NCBI GenBank assembly: GCA_944381115.1
Contig: CALWJV010000015.1
Location: 203,894 to 267,893 of the forward strand
Length of the DNA stretch: 64,000 bases
DNA from: an uncultured Clostridia bacterium
GTDB taxonomy: Bacteria > Bacillota > Clostridia > Oscillospirales > CAG-272
Direction of reading: 5' to 3'
The notes under the pieces were generated by a model. It worked only from the letters and a program-made list of their open reading frames with translations, did not search any database and was not told where the DNA came from. Both the position numbers and the translations under genes were made by a program. Shown here one piece after another: positions 18,479 to 26,582 of the stretch; the stretch's first letter is position 1; each line of letters opens with the position of its first letter.

Positions 18479-19225
18479 ATGTTTTGGAATAAAAAAAAGA
18501 GAAATGAGAATGAGTCCGAAGAGGATTTACTTGAATATAACGAAAGCGAAGATGTTAAAGACGAGTTAAATTCAGAGGAAGAACAGACTTCAGATGAACA
18601 GAATTTTGATTCTGAAGATGAAAAAGACGAGGAGAGCGATTTGCAAAATTATTTTGAAGATGAAGATTTTGCAAATTCTGAAGACGGATATTTTGAAGAG
18701 CAAGAATTAGAAGATAATGTTCCCTCTGTTGCTGTAACTGCTAAAATCAATTCTCTCAACAGCCTTGCCGAGTTTATATTTCTCCGAAACCCTGTAAATC
18801 TTCAATTTATGAGAAAAGGTACAAATGAGGTTTTCGAACTTCGGGAATACCATTTAAGGGTTGCAAAAGTCTGGGGGAGTGTTTCGATGTCCAGAGAGTG
18901 TGCACCTTCAGAGTATGCAAAGATAATGCTTGCAATAGAACTGCTTGAGAAACCAGATGATTTTTTTGTTCTTCCTGCACTGACAGAAAGTGATATAAAA
19001 AATGGAATGCAAGAATTTTGTCAGGAAAAATACGGAGAAAAAAGCAAAAAATATGCGGGAAATATAAAAAAATTTGCGAAATTTGTTGAATCAAACGGTG
19101 ATAAGGATGAATGGAAACTTTTTATAAAAGAGATACTTTACAAAAAGACAGAGGATTTTTGCAAAGAAAACGAAATAATTTTTGAAAAAAGCGAAGATTC
19201 AGACGAGGTAGAGGAAAATGAGTGA
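18479..19225 (+). CDS. Unknown protein with strongly acidic N-terminal region
   Basis: A 248-residue soluble protein I do not recognise. Residues 1-82 are a low-complexity Glu/Asp/Ser/Asn region, probably disordered, after a basic start (WNKKKRNE). Residues 83-235 look like a compact alpha-helical domain with LRNPVNLQFM, PSEYAKIMLAIELLEKP and YKKTEDFCKENEI. There is no signal peptide, membrane segment or enzyme motif. GGAGGG precedes the ATG. Its stop overlaps the next gene's start by 8 bases, so the two products probably work together. Confidence 0.75.
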   Translation: MFWNKKKRNENESEEDLLEYNESEDVKDELNSEEEQTSDEQNFDSEDEKDEESDLQNYFEDEDFANSEDGYFEEQELEDNVPSVAVTAKINSLNSLAEFIFLRNPVNLQFMRKGTNEVFELREYHLRVAKVWGSVSMSRECAPSEYAKIMLAIELLEKPDDFFVLPALTESDIKNGMQEFCQEKYGEKSKKYAGNIKKFAKFVESNGDKDEWKLFIKEILYKKTEDFCKENEIIFEKSEDSDEVEENE

Positions 19226-20033
19226 ATTTCCAAAGGCAAAACTTTGCAAATGCGGGAAACCTGCAGATTTTATTAAAGATTATTGGGTTTCCGAAACAAA
19301 AAGCAAAAAGCAGACTGAATATGATAATATGTATGGTGGTGAAAGAGTTGAAAAAGCATGTGGAATAATTCGCAGGCGTTACTGTTCATCTTGTCTTTCA
19401 AAAATTGCACGGATAAAGTACAAAAGAGAACGGAAATATAATACCGTTATTATTGCAAGTGCAGTAATGCCTTTCCTTATAGCGGCTGGAAAATATGCAT
19501 ATGATTTTATTTCTGCAGGTGAAACTAGTGCCTTGATACCGATGATTTTGGCAGGATTATTTTCTATTGTGATTTTGTTTTCGCTGTTATTTAAACTTGG
19601 AGCCGGGCAAAAACAAAGAAAACTTATTGCTTACGGAAAATTCAGTAACCTTTCAGCAGTTGACGCACTTATTGATTCGCTTACTACTATAAGCGATTGG
19701 AGAACTATAAGAGATCTTCCGTCAAGTGAAATAGTGGTTGACGCGGACGGAAGAGTCAATTCTAACCTTGAACGTTCAGGATACTTTATGAGGGTTGTAT
19801 ATGAGGACAGAATAGGAATAGAATCTATGCGTCACAGACTTAAATTTGATTTTGACGAAAATTCAGAGTATTTGAAGCGCAGTTACCTTAATGCAGGGTT
19901 TTTAGAGGACAATATTGATACAGAGCCAGTTAAAAAGAAAAAATTAAAAAATACAGATAAACCAAAAGAAGAAAACCCTGCAGAAGAAAAACTTGCGGAA
20001 GAGAAATCTACAGAAGAGAATTTCGAAAAATAA
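19218..20033 (+). CDS. Zinc-ribbon membrane protein of unknown function
   Basis: A 271-residue protein. C10-K-C12 near the start and C56-S-S-C59 could form a split zinc ribbon. Two membrane helices follow (about 76-96 and 106-128), then a soluble domain with SDWRTIRDLPSSEIVVD, and a Lys/Glu/Pro-rich tail with EEKLAEEKSTEE repeats. It is translationally coupled to the acidic protein upstream (GAGGAAA site inside that gene). A terminator follows. No family recognised. Confidence 0.75.
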   Translation: MSEFPKAKLCKCGKPADFIKDYWVSETKSKKQTEYDNMYGGERVEKACGIIRRRYCSSCLSKIARIKYKRERKYNTVIIASAVMPFLIAAGKYAYDFISAGETSALIPMILAGLFSIVILFSLLFKLGAGQKQRKLIAYGKFSNLSAVDALIDSLTTISDWRTIRDLPSSEIVVDADGRVNSNLERSGYFMRVVYEDRIGIESMRHRLKFDFDENSEYLKRSYLNAGFLEDNIDTEPVKKKKLKNTDKPKEENPAEEKLAEEKSTEENFEK

Positions 20034-20047
20034 GAAGCAATAAATGG

Positions 20048-20088
20048 AAAAAACCGGATATGTTTTTAATAGCATATCCGGTTTTTTA
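20048..20088. terminator. Terminator between zinc-ribbon gene and trxB
   Basis: AAAACCGGATATG / CATATCCGGTTTT arms with a short loop and a T6 run on the plus strand; A-rich on the other side, so it may serve the convergent trxB too. Confidence 0.88.
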
Positions 20089-20153
20089 TTTTTAAAGTAT
20101 TTAAAATAATTGACAATAAATTGTACTTATTATTGAAAATGCAAAATATTTAT

Positions 20154-21056
20154 TTAAAAATCAGAGAGATAATTGCATGCCGCAATGGCTGCAACCGCAC
20201 CGTCCCCAGCGGCTGTCGTGACCTGTCGTACCTTTTTTTTTCTGCAATCTCCGGCAACAAATATTCCGTCTGTTACAGTCAAACAGTCCTCTCCGCTGTC
20301 AGCATATCCGTATTTGTCAAGTGAAATAAGTGATGAAAAAGCTTCATTTTGAGGAACCAGACCTATTGCAATAAACATTCCGTCAAGTTTTAAATGACGT
20401 TCTCCTGAATTTGTATTTATCACAATTCCATCAAAAGATTTATCTCCCAAAATTTCTTTTACAGTAGCACCCATTATAACTTTAACATTTTCTCTTTTAT
20501 TTACAAGGTCAGCAAGAACTGCTTCACCTGTGAGGAAATCAAGATTTTGAACGACATAAACATTTTTTGCAAGTTGGGAAAGTTCAAGAGCTTCTTGCAG
20601 AGCAGAGTTTCCGCCGCCTATGACTGCTACATCCTTATTTTTAAAAAATGCCCCGTCGCAAACGGCACAAAAAGAGATTCCGTCACCTATAAAATCCTCT
20701 TCCTTCGGAAGACCGAGACGGCGGTGTTTTGCGCCGGTTGCAATAATGACCGTTTTTCCTTGTATTTCTCCTGAATCAGTAATAACTGACTTAACTTTAC
20801 CGTTTTTGATTTCAAGCGCTTCACTGTATTCAAAATCAACGCCCTGTTCAGCAGCCTGATCAACAAGTTTTTCAGCGAATTCATTTCCGGTAACAGATGA
20901 AAAACCGGGTATATTCTCCACTTTAGGAGAGTAAGTTATTTGGCCGCCAAAGCCAGCTTTTTCTATTATGACTACTGTTTTATTTGCACGTCTTCCGTAT
21001 ATAGCGGCGGTAAGACCTGCAGGACCTCCGCCAATTATAATAATATCATATATCAT
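20154..21056 (-). CDS. trxB: Thioredoxin reductase-like flavoprotein with altered NADPH site
   Basis: A 300-residue FAD flavoprotein with the TrxB fold: FAD motif GGGPAG (9-14), redox disulfide C130-A-V-C133, and the C-terminal GDCR FAD loop. The second nucleotide motif reads GGGNSA (147-152), but the HRRxxxR segment that binds the NADPH 2'-phosphate is replaced by VVQNLDFLTG (168-177). NADPH is therefore probably not the donor; NADH or a ferredoxin/flavodoxin-type route is possible, as in atypical clostridial reductases. It lies 100 bases downstream of nrdD, whose CPNC tail is a natural candidate substrate. Confidence 0.88.
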   Translation of the reverse strand: MIYDIIIIGGGPAGLTAAIYGRRANKTVVIIEKAGFGGQITYSPKVENIPGFSSVTGNEFAEKLVDQAAEQGVDFEYSEALEIKNGKVKSVITDSGEIQGKTVIIATGAKHRRLGLPKEEDFIGDGISFCAVCDGAFFKNKDVAVIGGGNSALQEALELSQLAKNVYVVQNLDFLTGEAVLADLVNKRENVKVIMGATVKEILGDKSFDGIVINTNSGERHLKLDGMFIAIGLVPQNEAFSSLISLDKYGYADSGEDCLTVTDGIFVAGDCRKKKVRQVTTAAGDGAVAAIAACNYLSDF

Positions 21057-21083
21057 AGTAATTCTCCGTACAAAGAGTAATTT

Positions 21084-21118
21084 AAAGGTGCGTCACAGAC
21101 ATAGTCTTGCGCACCTTT
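21084..21118. repeat. Stem-loop between nrdD and trxB
   Basis: Arms AAAGGTGCG / CGCACCTTT enclose an inner AGAC-ata-GTCT stem. On the minus strand only TTTAAATT follows, so it is a weak terminator at best. It may be a processing or attenuation element that lowers trxB expression relative to nrdD. Confidence 0.55.
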
Positions 21119-21156
21119 TAATTTTTTACTTAATTTTAACTGAAAATTGTCAAGTT

Positions 21157-23523
21157 TTATGCTTCCAGGAATTTTTTAATAGCACCGGCACCGGCATATT
21201 TGCTGACATTGTCACCCGATACCACAACAAGAGTAGGAGCCTGTTTAATGCCAAGAGCAAGTGCAAGGTCTGCATTTTCCGTTGCAAGAAGTTTTGTGTA
21301 GGAGTATCCTGCTTTTTCAAGCATGAGGTAAGTTATTTTGCAGTTTGGGCAGTTGGTATTTGCAAAGAGATAACTTCCGTCTGCAAGGAGTCCCTTTTTC
21401 TCTTCTTCCTTTTTTTCTTGATCTTCCTTTGGTCCGTTATGAGTCAAAACACTTGTTTCAATGTTATACTCAAGGCGTTCTTTATATTCCTGTGTTTTAC
21501 CTACGTTCCAGTTCTGAACCGGACGGTAGTAACCTGTTATACGGCTATATACTTCTGCTGATTCTCCGCATTCGGGACAGGTAAATTGCTCACCGTTAAG
21601 GTAGCCGTGATTTTTACATACCGAGTAGGTAGGAGAAATCGTATAATAGGGAAGACGGTAATTTTCAGCGATAGTGCGGACAAGTTTTGCCGCTGATTCC
21701 CAATCAGGCATCTTTTCACCGAGGAATGCATGGAAAACGGTTCCTGAAGTGTAAAGTGTCTGGAGTTCGTCCTGAATATCAAGTGCCGTAAATATATCGT
21801 CTGTGTAAGAAACCGGAAGATGGCTGCTGTTGGTATAGTAAGGAGCGCCACCGGCCTCGGAAGCGGTGATGATATCTCCGAATTGCTCAACGTCATGTTT
21901 TGCAAGACGGTAAGAGGTGGACTCTGCAGGCGTTGCTTCGAGGTTGTAAAGATCTCCGTACTGTTCCTGGTAATCGGACAGACGTTCTCTCATATGATTA
22001 AGAACGTTCTTTGTAAATTCCTGACATTCTTTGCTTGTCATATCTTTTTTGATCCAATTTGCATTAAGGCCGGCTTCATTCATACCGACAAGACCAATTG
22101 TGGAGAAGTGGTTGTCGAGAGTTGCAAGGTAACGCTTTGTATAAGGGTAAAGGCCCTCATTGAGAAGTTTCGTAATGACAGTTCTCTTGATTTTAAGCGA
22201 ACGTGCAGAAATATCCATAATCTTGTCAAGGCGTTTGTAGAAATCTTCTTCATTTTCAGCAAGGTATGCAATTCTGGGCATATTGATGGTAACGACACCG
22301 ATAGAACCGGTACTTTCACCGGACCCGAAAAATCCGCCGGTTTTTTTACGGAGTTCGCGGAGGTCAAGGCGGAGACGGCAACACATTGAACGGACATCGC
22401 TCGGCTCCATATCGCTGTTAATGTAGTTGGAGAAATAAGGAGTACCGTATTTTGCAGTCATCTCAAAGAGGAGTTTGTTGTTTTCAGTCGGAGACCAGTC
22501 GAAGTCACTTGTGATTGAATAAGTCGGGATAGGATACTGAAATCCGCGTCCGTTTGCATCGCCTTCGATCATGATTTCAATAAATGCTTTATTGATTACG
22601 GCCATTTCTTTTTCGCAGTCGCCGTACGTAAAATCCATATCTTTACCGCCGACTATTGCCGGAAGGTCGCGAAGATCGCTCGGAACTGTCCAGTCAAGAG
22701 TTATGTTGGAGAAAGGTGCCTGTGTTCCCCAACGCGACGGAGTGTTTACGCCGTAAATGAATGACTGGATACACTGTTTGACTTCCTTGTAAGAAAGATT
22801 GTCGACTTTTACAAAAGGAGCAAGATATGTGTCAAATGAAGAGAAAGCCTGTGCGCCTGCCCACTCATTCTGCATTATTCCGAGGAAGTTTACCATTTGG
22901 TTGCAGAGCGTGGAGAGATGGCTTGCCGGGGAGGAAGTTATTTTACCAGGGACACCGCCGAGTCCTTCCCTTATAAGTTGTTTAAGGCTCCAGCCGGCAC
23001 AGTAACCTGTAAGCATTGAAAGGTCGTGAATGTGAATGTCACAGTTACGGTGAGCCTTGCTTATCTCATCGTCGTAAATTTCGGACAGCCAATAATTAGC
23101 GGTAATGGCACCGGAGTTTGAAAGGATAAGACCTCCGACAGAATAAGTAACAGTGGAGTTTTCTTTTACGCGCCAATCGAGAACATTGATGTAATTATTG
23201 ACCGTTTCCTTGTAATCAAGATATGTTGATTTGAGGTTACGGAGTTTTTCTCTTTGTTTACGGTAGAGGATGTAAGCCTTTGCGACACCGTCGTATCCTC
23301 CGCGTGAAAGTACAGATTCAACGCTGTCCTGTATATCTTCAACGGCAACATGGCCGTCTTTAATTTTAGGAAGAAAATCTGCGGAAACCTTCAAAGCAAG
23401 AAAGTCAATAATATTTTCAGTATAATCCGTATTTGTTGCTTCAAAAGCCTTTTTCATAGCCGAGGCTATTTTTGAAATATCAAAATCAACTATTTTTCCG
23501 TCTCTTTTAATAATCTGATACAT
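21157..23523 (-). CDS. nrdD: Anaerobic ribonucleotide reductase with C-terminal glutaredoxin-like domain
   Basis: A 788-residue class III RNR that makes dNTPs from NTPs under anoxia. It has an N-terminal ATP-cone (about 1-95), a ten-stranded barrel with C381/C382 in MCCRLRLD, a zinc site with C636, C649 and C652 (plus H639), and glycyl radical G664 in RITGYY. After a Lys/Glu-rich linker (about 695-715), residues 718-788 form a glutaredoxin/thioredoxin-like domain with C725-P-N-C728 and a cis-proline APTLVV. Ordinary NrdD proteins are about 600-720 residues and lack this tail. It sits between nrdG and trxB, giving a complete reduction relay in one transcript. Confidence 0.95.
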   Translation of the reverse strand: MYQIIKRDGKIVDFDISKIASAMKKAFEATNTDYTENIIDFLALKVSADFLPKIKDGHVAVEDIQDSVESVLSRGGYDGVAKAYILYRKQREKLRNLKSTYLDYKETVNNYINVLDWRVKENSTVTYSVGGLILSNSGAITANYWLSEIYDDEISKAHRNCDIHIHDLSMLTGYCAGWSLKQLIREGLGGVPGKITSSPASHLSTLCNQMVNFLGIMQNEWAGAQAFSSFDTYLAPFVKVDNLSYKEVKQCIQSFIYGVNTPSRWGTQAPFSNITLDWTVPSDLRDLPAIVGGKDMDFTYGDCEKEMAVINKAFIEIMIEGDANGRGFQYPIPTYSITSDFDWSPTENNKLLFEMTAKYGTPYFSNYINSDMEPSDVRSMCCRLRLDLRELRKKTGGFFGSGESTGSIGVVTINMPRIAYLAENEEDFYKRLDKIMDISARSLKIKRTVITKLLNEGLYPYTKRYLATLDNHFSTIGLVGMNEAGLNANWIKKDMTSKECQEFTKNVLNHMRERLSDYQEQYGDLYNLEATPAESTSYRLAKHDVEQFGDIITASEAGGAPYYTNSSHLPVSYTDDIFTALDIQDELQTLYTSGTVFHAFLGEKMPDWESAAKLVRTIAENYRLPYYTISPTYSVCKNHGYLNGEQFTCPECGESAEVYSRITGYYRPVQNWNVGKTQEYKERLEYNIETSVLTHNGPKEDQEKKEEEKKGLLADGSYLFANTNCPNCKITYLMLEKAGYSYTKLLATENADLALALGIKQAPTLVVVSGDNVSKYAGAGAIKKFLEA

Positions 23524-23627
23524 TTTTTGTCTCCTTTTTTTTTATCATATCTAATTATAATTAATATTATAAAAAACAAACTGATTTATCCGTTTTGCAT
23601 AATAAAAAAATGAATGCAAACCATAAA

Positions 23628-24323
23628 TTAAACGCCTCTTAACTTTACCGTAGGAACATAAGGACGAACAAGAGAAGCGAGTTTTTCCATTTCTTCCTTA
23701 TTGAATTCAGAAAGACCTTTTCCGTTTATTAAATTACCTGAGTCTTTAAATTGTTGCAGGTAATACTCCTTTGCTCCGCTTATCCATTTTGCAAGAGATA
23801 TAATACTTTCTTCGGTATGAATCCCTTTTACGACTGTTGTACGAAATTCATAGTCGATTCCGCAGTTCATTATAAAATTTTTGGACTGTTCTGTATTTGA
23901 AATGTCAAAATTTGGAATACCAACAGTTTTTCCGTATTCGGCCGGACAATTTTTTATATCCATTGCTACTCTGTCAATAAGGTTTTCTTTTATCGTTTTT
24001 TCAAGAAGCGCCGGAAATGAGCCGTTTGTATCCAACTTTATTTTGTAACCAAGGTTTTTAATCTTTTTGAATAAATCAAGGATATCCGGGTAAAGAAGCG
24101 GTTCACCGCCTGTAAATACGACGCCTTCAATAACACCGAGTCGTTTATTTAAAAAATCCAGCAAAGTTTTTTCTTCGAGCACCTCTCCGGAGTTTCCCGG
24201 TAAAACAAGAGATGAGTTGTGGCAAAAAGGGCATCTGAGATTACAACCCTGCGTAAAAACGGTACAAGCCATTTTGCCGGGAAAATCAAGTAATGTCAGT
24301 TTTTGCAATCCGGAAAGTTTCAA
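23628..24323 (-). CDS. nrdG: Anaerobic RNR-activating radical SAM protein
   Basis: A 231-residue radical SAM enzyme that installs the glycyl radical on NrdD. The [4Fe-4S] motif is CNLRCPFC (CxxxCxxC) and the SAM-binding GGE is in FTGGEPLL. It is longer than the ~155-residue E. coli NrdG, as in the clostridial/archaeal type. The start is TTG 24323 behind AAAGGA; no ATG lies closer. It is first in the nrdG-nrdD-trxB unit and has its own consensus promoter. Confidence 0.92.
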   Translation of the reverse strand: MKLSGLQKLTLLDFPGKMACTVFTQGCNLRCPFCHNSSLVLPGNSGEVLEEKTLLDFLNKRLGVIEGVVFTGGEPLLYPDILDLFKKIKNLGYKIKLDTNGSFPALLEKTIKENLIDRVAMDIKNCPAEYGKTVGIPNFDISNTEQSKNFIMNCGIDYEFRTTVVKGIHTEESIISLAKWISGAKEYYLQQFKDSGNLINGKGLSEFNKEEMEKLASLVRPYVPTVKLRGV

Positions 24324-24418
24324 TTTTAAAAAGTCCTTTCTTAGGTGGATTTAACGCTGATTCCTATAGTTTTTTTTACTAAAAAATAATTTTATTCATG
24401 GAACGGCGATTTGATAAT

Positions 24419-24447
24419 ATTATAGCATATATAGTAGTTTTTGTCAA
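24419..24447 (-). promoter_or_regulatory. Consensus sigma-A promoter of nrdG-nrdD-trxB
   Basis: Minus strand: TTGACA (24442-24447), 17 bases, TATAAT (24419-24424). The spacer carries CTATATAT, which loosely resembles an NrdR-box core, but no second box at the usual spacing is evident. Confidence 0.85.
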
Positions 24448-24750
24448 TAGGAAAATCAATATATTGTATTTTTATTTTTTTAGGGAAAATAAAGAATTAA
24501 AAAACCAGGGCGTTTACGTGAAACCAAAATATTATTTTAATTGAAAGTAAAATTTTAAAAGAGATACGATTAAATATAAAAAAATATGCATCATAAGTTA
24601 CATTTAAATTACACATTAATTCTGTGTTTTAGATAGAAATTTTAACATATTTTTGCTAAAATATATTTGTAATAAATTTTAAATGCATTTTGATTCAGTG
24701 TATTTATTAAGTAATATAAATGAAGTTTTCGTAAAAGGTTTAGTAAAATA
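24448..24750. other. AT-rich intergenic stretch upstream of the TPR gene
   Basis: No supported gene. A weak plus-strand TTGATT-17-AATATA near 24692-24720 is the best promoter guess for the TPR gene. Confidence 0.4.
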
Positions 24751-24763
24751 AGAGGTGAAAAAA

Positions 24764-25576
24764 TTGATAAGTAAAGAAGATTTAAAATATGATATGCAGC
24801 CTTGCTGTGACATAAACGGAAAAAACGCAAGATACGGAAAAAGAATAGACGTTCGTCGTGTGATTGAAAAACTTGACAGTTTTTTTAATAAAAATGACCT
24901 TGTCTCTGCCGGCAGACTCCTTGAATATTGGAGGACAGAAGCGGAGGTCATCGGAGATTTAAATGGTGAACTCTCGATTATCAGTGAAATGATAGGATAT
25001 TACCGTAAAACTTCTGAAAAAGAAAAAGCACTTACCGCTGTTTCGCGTGCCGTTACTTTAATTGAAATACTCAAAAATGAAAAAACTGTTTCTGCAGCCA
25101 CTGTTTATCTGAATGCTGCCACAACACTCAAAGCATTCGGTAAAGCTGCTGAGGCAATGCCATTATATGAAAAAGCATATACCATATATAAAGAAAACCT
25201 TGACGAAAATGACCCAAAGTTTGGCGGTTTTTATAATAATGTAGGTCTTGCGTACGCAGATATAGGTGAAAAAGAAAAAGCAGAAAAGGCATACCGGTCG
25301 GCAATTTCAGTAATGATGAAAAATATTAACGGTAAGCCTGAAGTAGCGATAACTTATGTAAATCTTGCACACTTATACGAAAAAGACGGAAGGAAAGAGG
25401 ATATAAAAGAAGCACTTAATACTGCCAAAACACTTCTTGAAGATAAAAGTATACCTCGTAACGGATACTATGCTTTTGTACTTTCAAAATGTGCTCCATC
25501 ATTCCGCTATTTCGATTATAACGAAATAGCGGAAAAAATGGAAAAGGAAGGTAAAGAGATCTATGAAAGGGCTTGA
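24764..25576 (+). CDS. Tetratricopeptide repeat protein
   Basis: A 270-residue, all-helical, soluble protein. At least three TPR-like helix pairs are visible between about residues 75 and 200, with typical A/G/Y spacing (AATTLKAFGKAAEAMPLYEKA, then VGLAYADIGEKEKAEKAYRSA). A conserved-looking N-terminus has CC and YGKRIDVRRV. I choose TTG 24764, 8 bases after AAGAGG; the in-frame GTG at 24755 lies inside that ribosome site. It overlaps the DUF4037 gene by 14 bases, suggesting a protein complex. Function unknown. Confidence 0.85.
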   Translation: MISKEDLKYDMQPCCDINGKNARYGKRIDVRRVIEKLDSFFNKNDLVSAGRLLEYWRTEAEVIGDLNGELSIISEMIGYYRKTSEKEKALTAVSRAVTLIEILKNEKTVSAATVYLNAATTLKAFGKAAEAMPLYEKAYTIYKENLDENDPKFGGFYNNVGLAYADIGEKEKAEKAYRSAISVMMKNINGKPEVAITYVNLAHLYEKDGRKEDIKEALNTAKTLLEDKSIPRNGYYAFVLSKCAPSFRYFDYNEIAEKMEKEGKEIYERA

Positions 25577-26450
25577 ACTTTCTCTGGCATATTATAATGA
25601 GTTCGGCAAAAAAATGCTATCCGAAGAATTTTCCGATGTTGAGGACAGGATAGCAGTCGGACTTGTAGGCGAGGGGTCGGAATGTTTGGGGTATGATGAT
25701 GAATTTTCAAAAGATCATGACTTTGAACCTGGGTTCTGCCTTTGGATTACTGCGGAAGATGAGAGAAAATTCGGGTTTAAACTTGAAAGGGCATATGCAA
25801 AACTTCCAAAGGAGTTCATGGGTTATAAACGACAAAGGCTTGCACCGGTAGGTGGTGCAAGACACGGAGTCATGGTGATAGATGATTTTTACAGAAAAAT
25901 TCTAGGTTTTGAAGGAGCGCCGAAAACTGTCGAAGAATGGTTTTACATTCCTCCGCACAGACTTTTGGCGGCATCGAACGGTAAAGTATTTAAAGATGAA
26001 ATCGGGGTTTTTTCGGAAATAAGAAATATTTTAAAAAAAGGTTATCCGGAAGATGTCAGACGGAAAAAGATTGCAAATTGTCTTATGAATATGGGACAGT
26101 CGGGACAATACAATTATCAAAGGTGCATTAACCGCGGGGAGATAGGTGCGGCAGGGCTTGCTGTTTTTGAATTTATAAAAAATACAGTATCATTGATTTA
26201 CCTTCTTAATAACAAATTTGAGCCGTTTTATAAATGGGCATACAGAGGAATGAGAGACTTGGAACGTCTTTCCGATGTTGAAAAGGACCTGCTTACACTA
26301 TCGGAAACTCAAAACAGCAAAGAGTGTATGAATCATAAATTGCAGGTGATAGAAGAAATAGCTGAAAAGGTCTCGGATGAACTACGTGCTCAGGGAATAA
26401 GCAGAGCCTGCGGAAGCACGCTATGCGCTCATATGTATTCAATAAAATGA
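25563..26450 (+). CDS. DUF4037 protein, nucleotidyltransferase-like
   Basis: A 295-residue protein with the DUF4037 N-terminal pattern GEGSE (36-40), then DDEFSKDHD (45-53). This resembles the G-S...DxD metal and nucleotide site of the pol-beta nucleotidyltransferase superfamily. A helical C-terminal part with NRGEIGAAGLAVFEFIKN follows. It has no membrane segment. It is translationally coupled to the TPR protein (14-base overlap, AAAGAGA site upstream). Substrate is unknown; the family has no firmly established function that I know. Confidence 0.8.
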   Translation: MKGLELSLAYYNEFGKKMLSEEFSDVEDRIAVGLVGEGSECLGYDDEFSKDHDFEPGFCLWITAEDERKFGFKLERAYAKLPKEFMGYKRQRLAPVGGARHGVMVIDDFYRKILGFEGAPKTVEEWFYIPPHRLLAASNGKVFKDEIGVFSEIRNILKKGYPEDVRRKKIANCLMNMGQSGQYNYQRCINRGEIGAAGLAVFEFIKNTVSLIYLLNNKFEPFYKWAYRGMRDLERLSDVEKDLLTLSETQNSKECMNHKLQVIEEIAEKVSDELRAQGISRACGSTLCAHMYSIK

Positions 26451-26501
26451 AAGGGTCTTTCTTAAGTCATATATTATTCCGTTTAACAATATAAATACAA
26501 C

Positions 26502-26541
26502 AAAAAACAGTCTCAAACGTAAAGAATGAGACTGGTTTTTT
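26502..26541. terminator. Bidirectional terminator
   Basis: AAACAGTCTCA / TGAGACTGGTTT arms with A6 before and T6 after, between the DUF4037 gene and the convergent membrane-protein gene. Confidence 0.85.
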
Positions 26542-26582
26542 CAGATATTAAAAATGCATTTAATAAATTTTAATGATAAGAT

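Noticed and set aside
24419..24447. A CTATATAT motif in the nrdG promoter as an NrdR box
   Set aside because: Only the AT-rich core fits and no second box about 31 bases away was found; left as a remark in the promoter entry.
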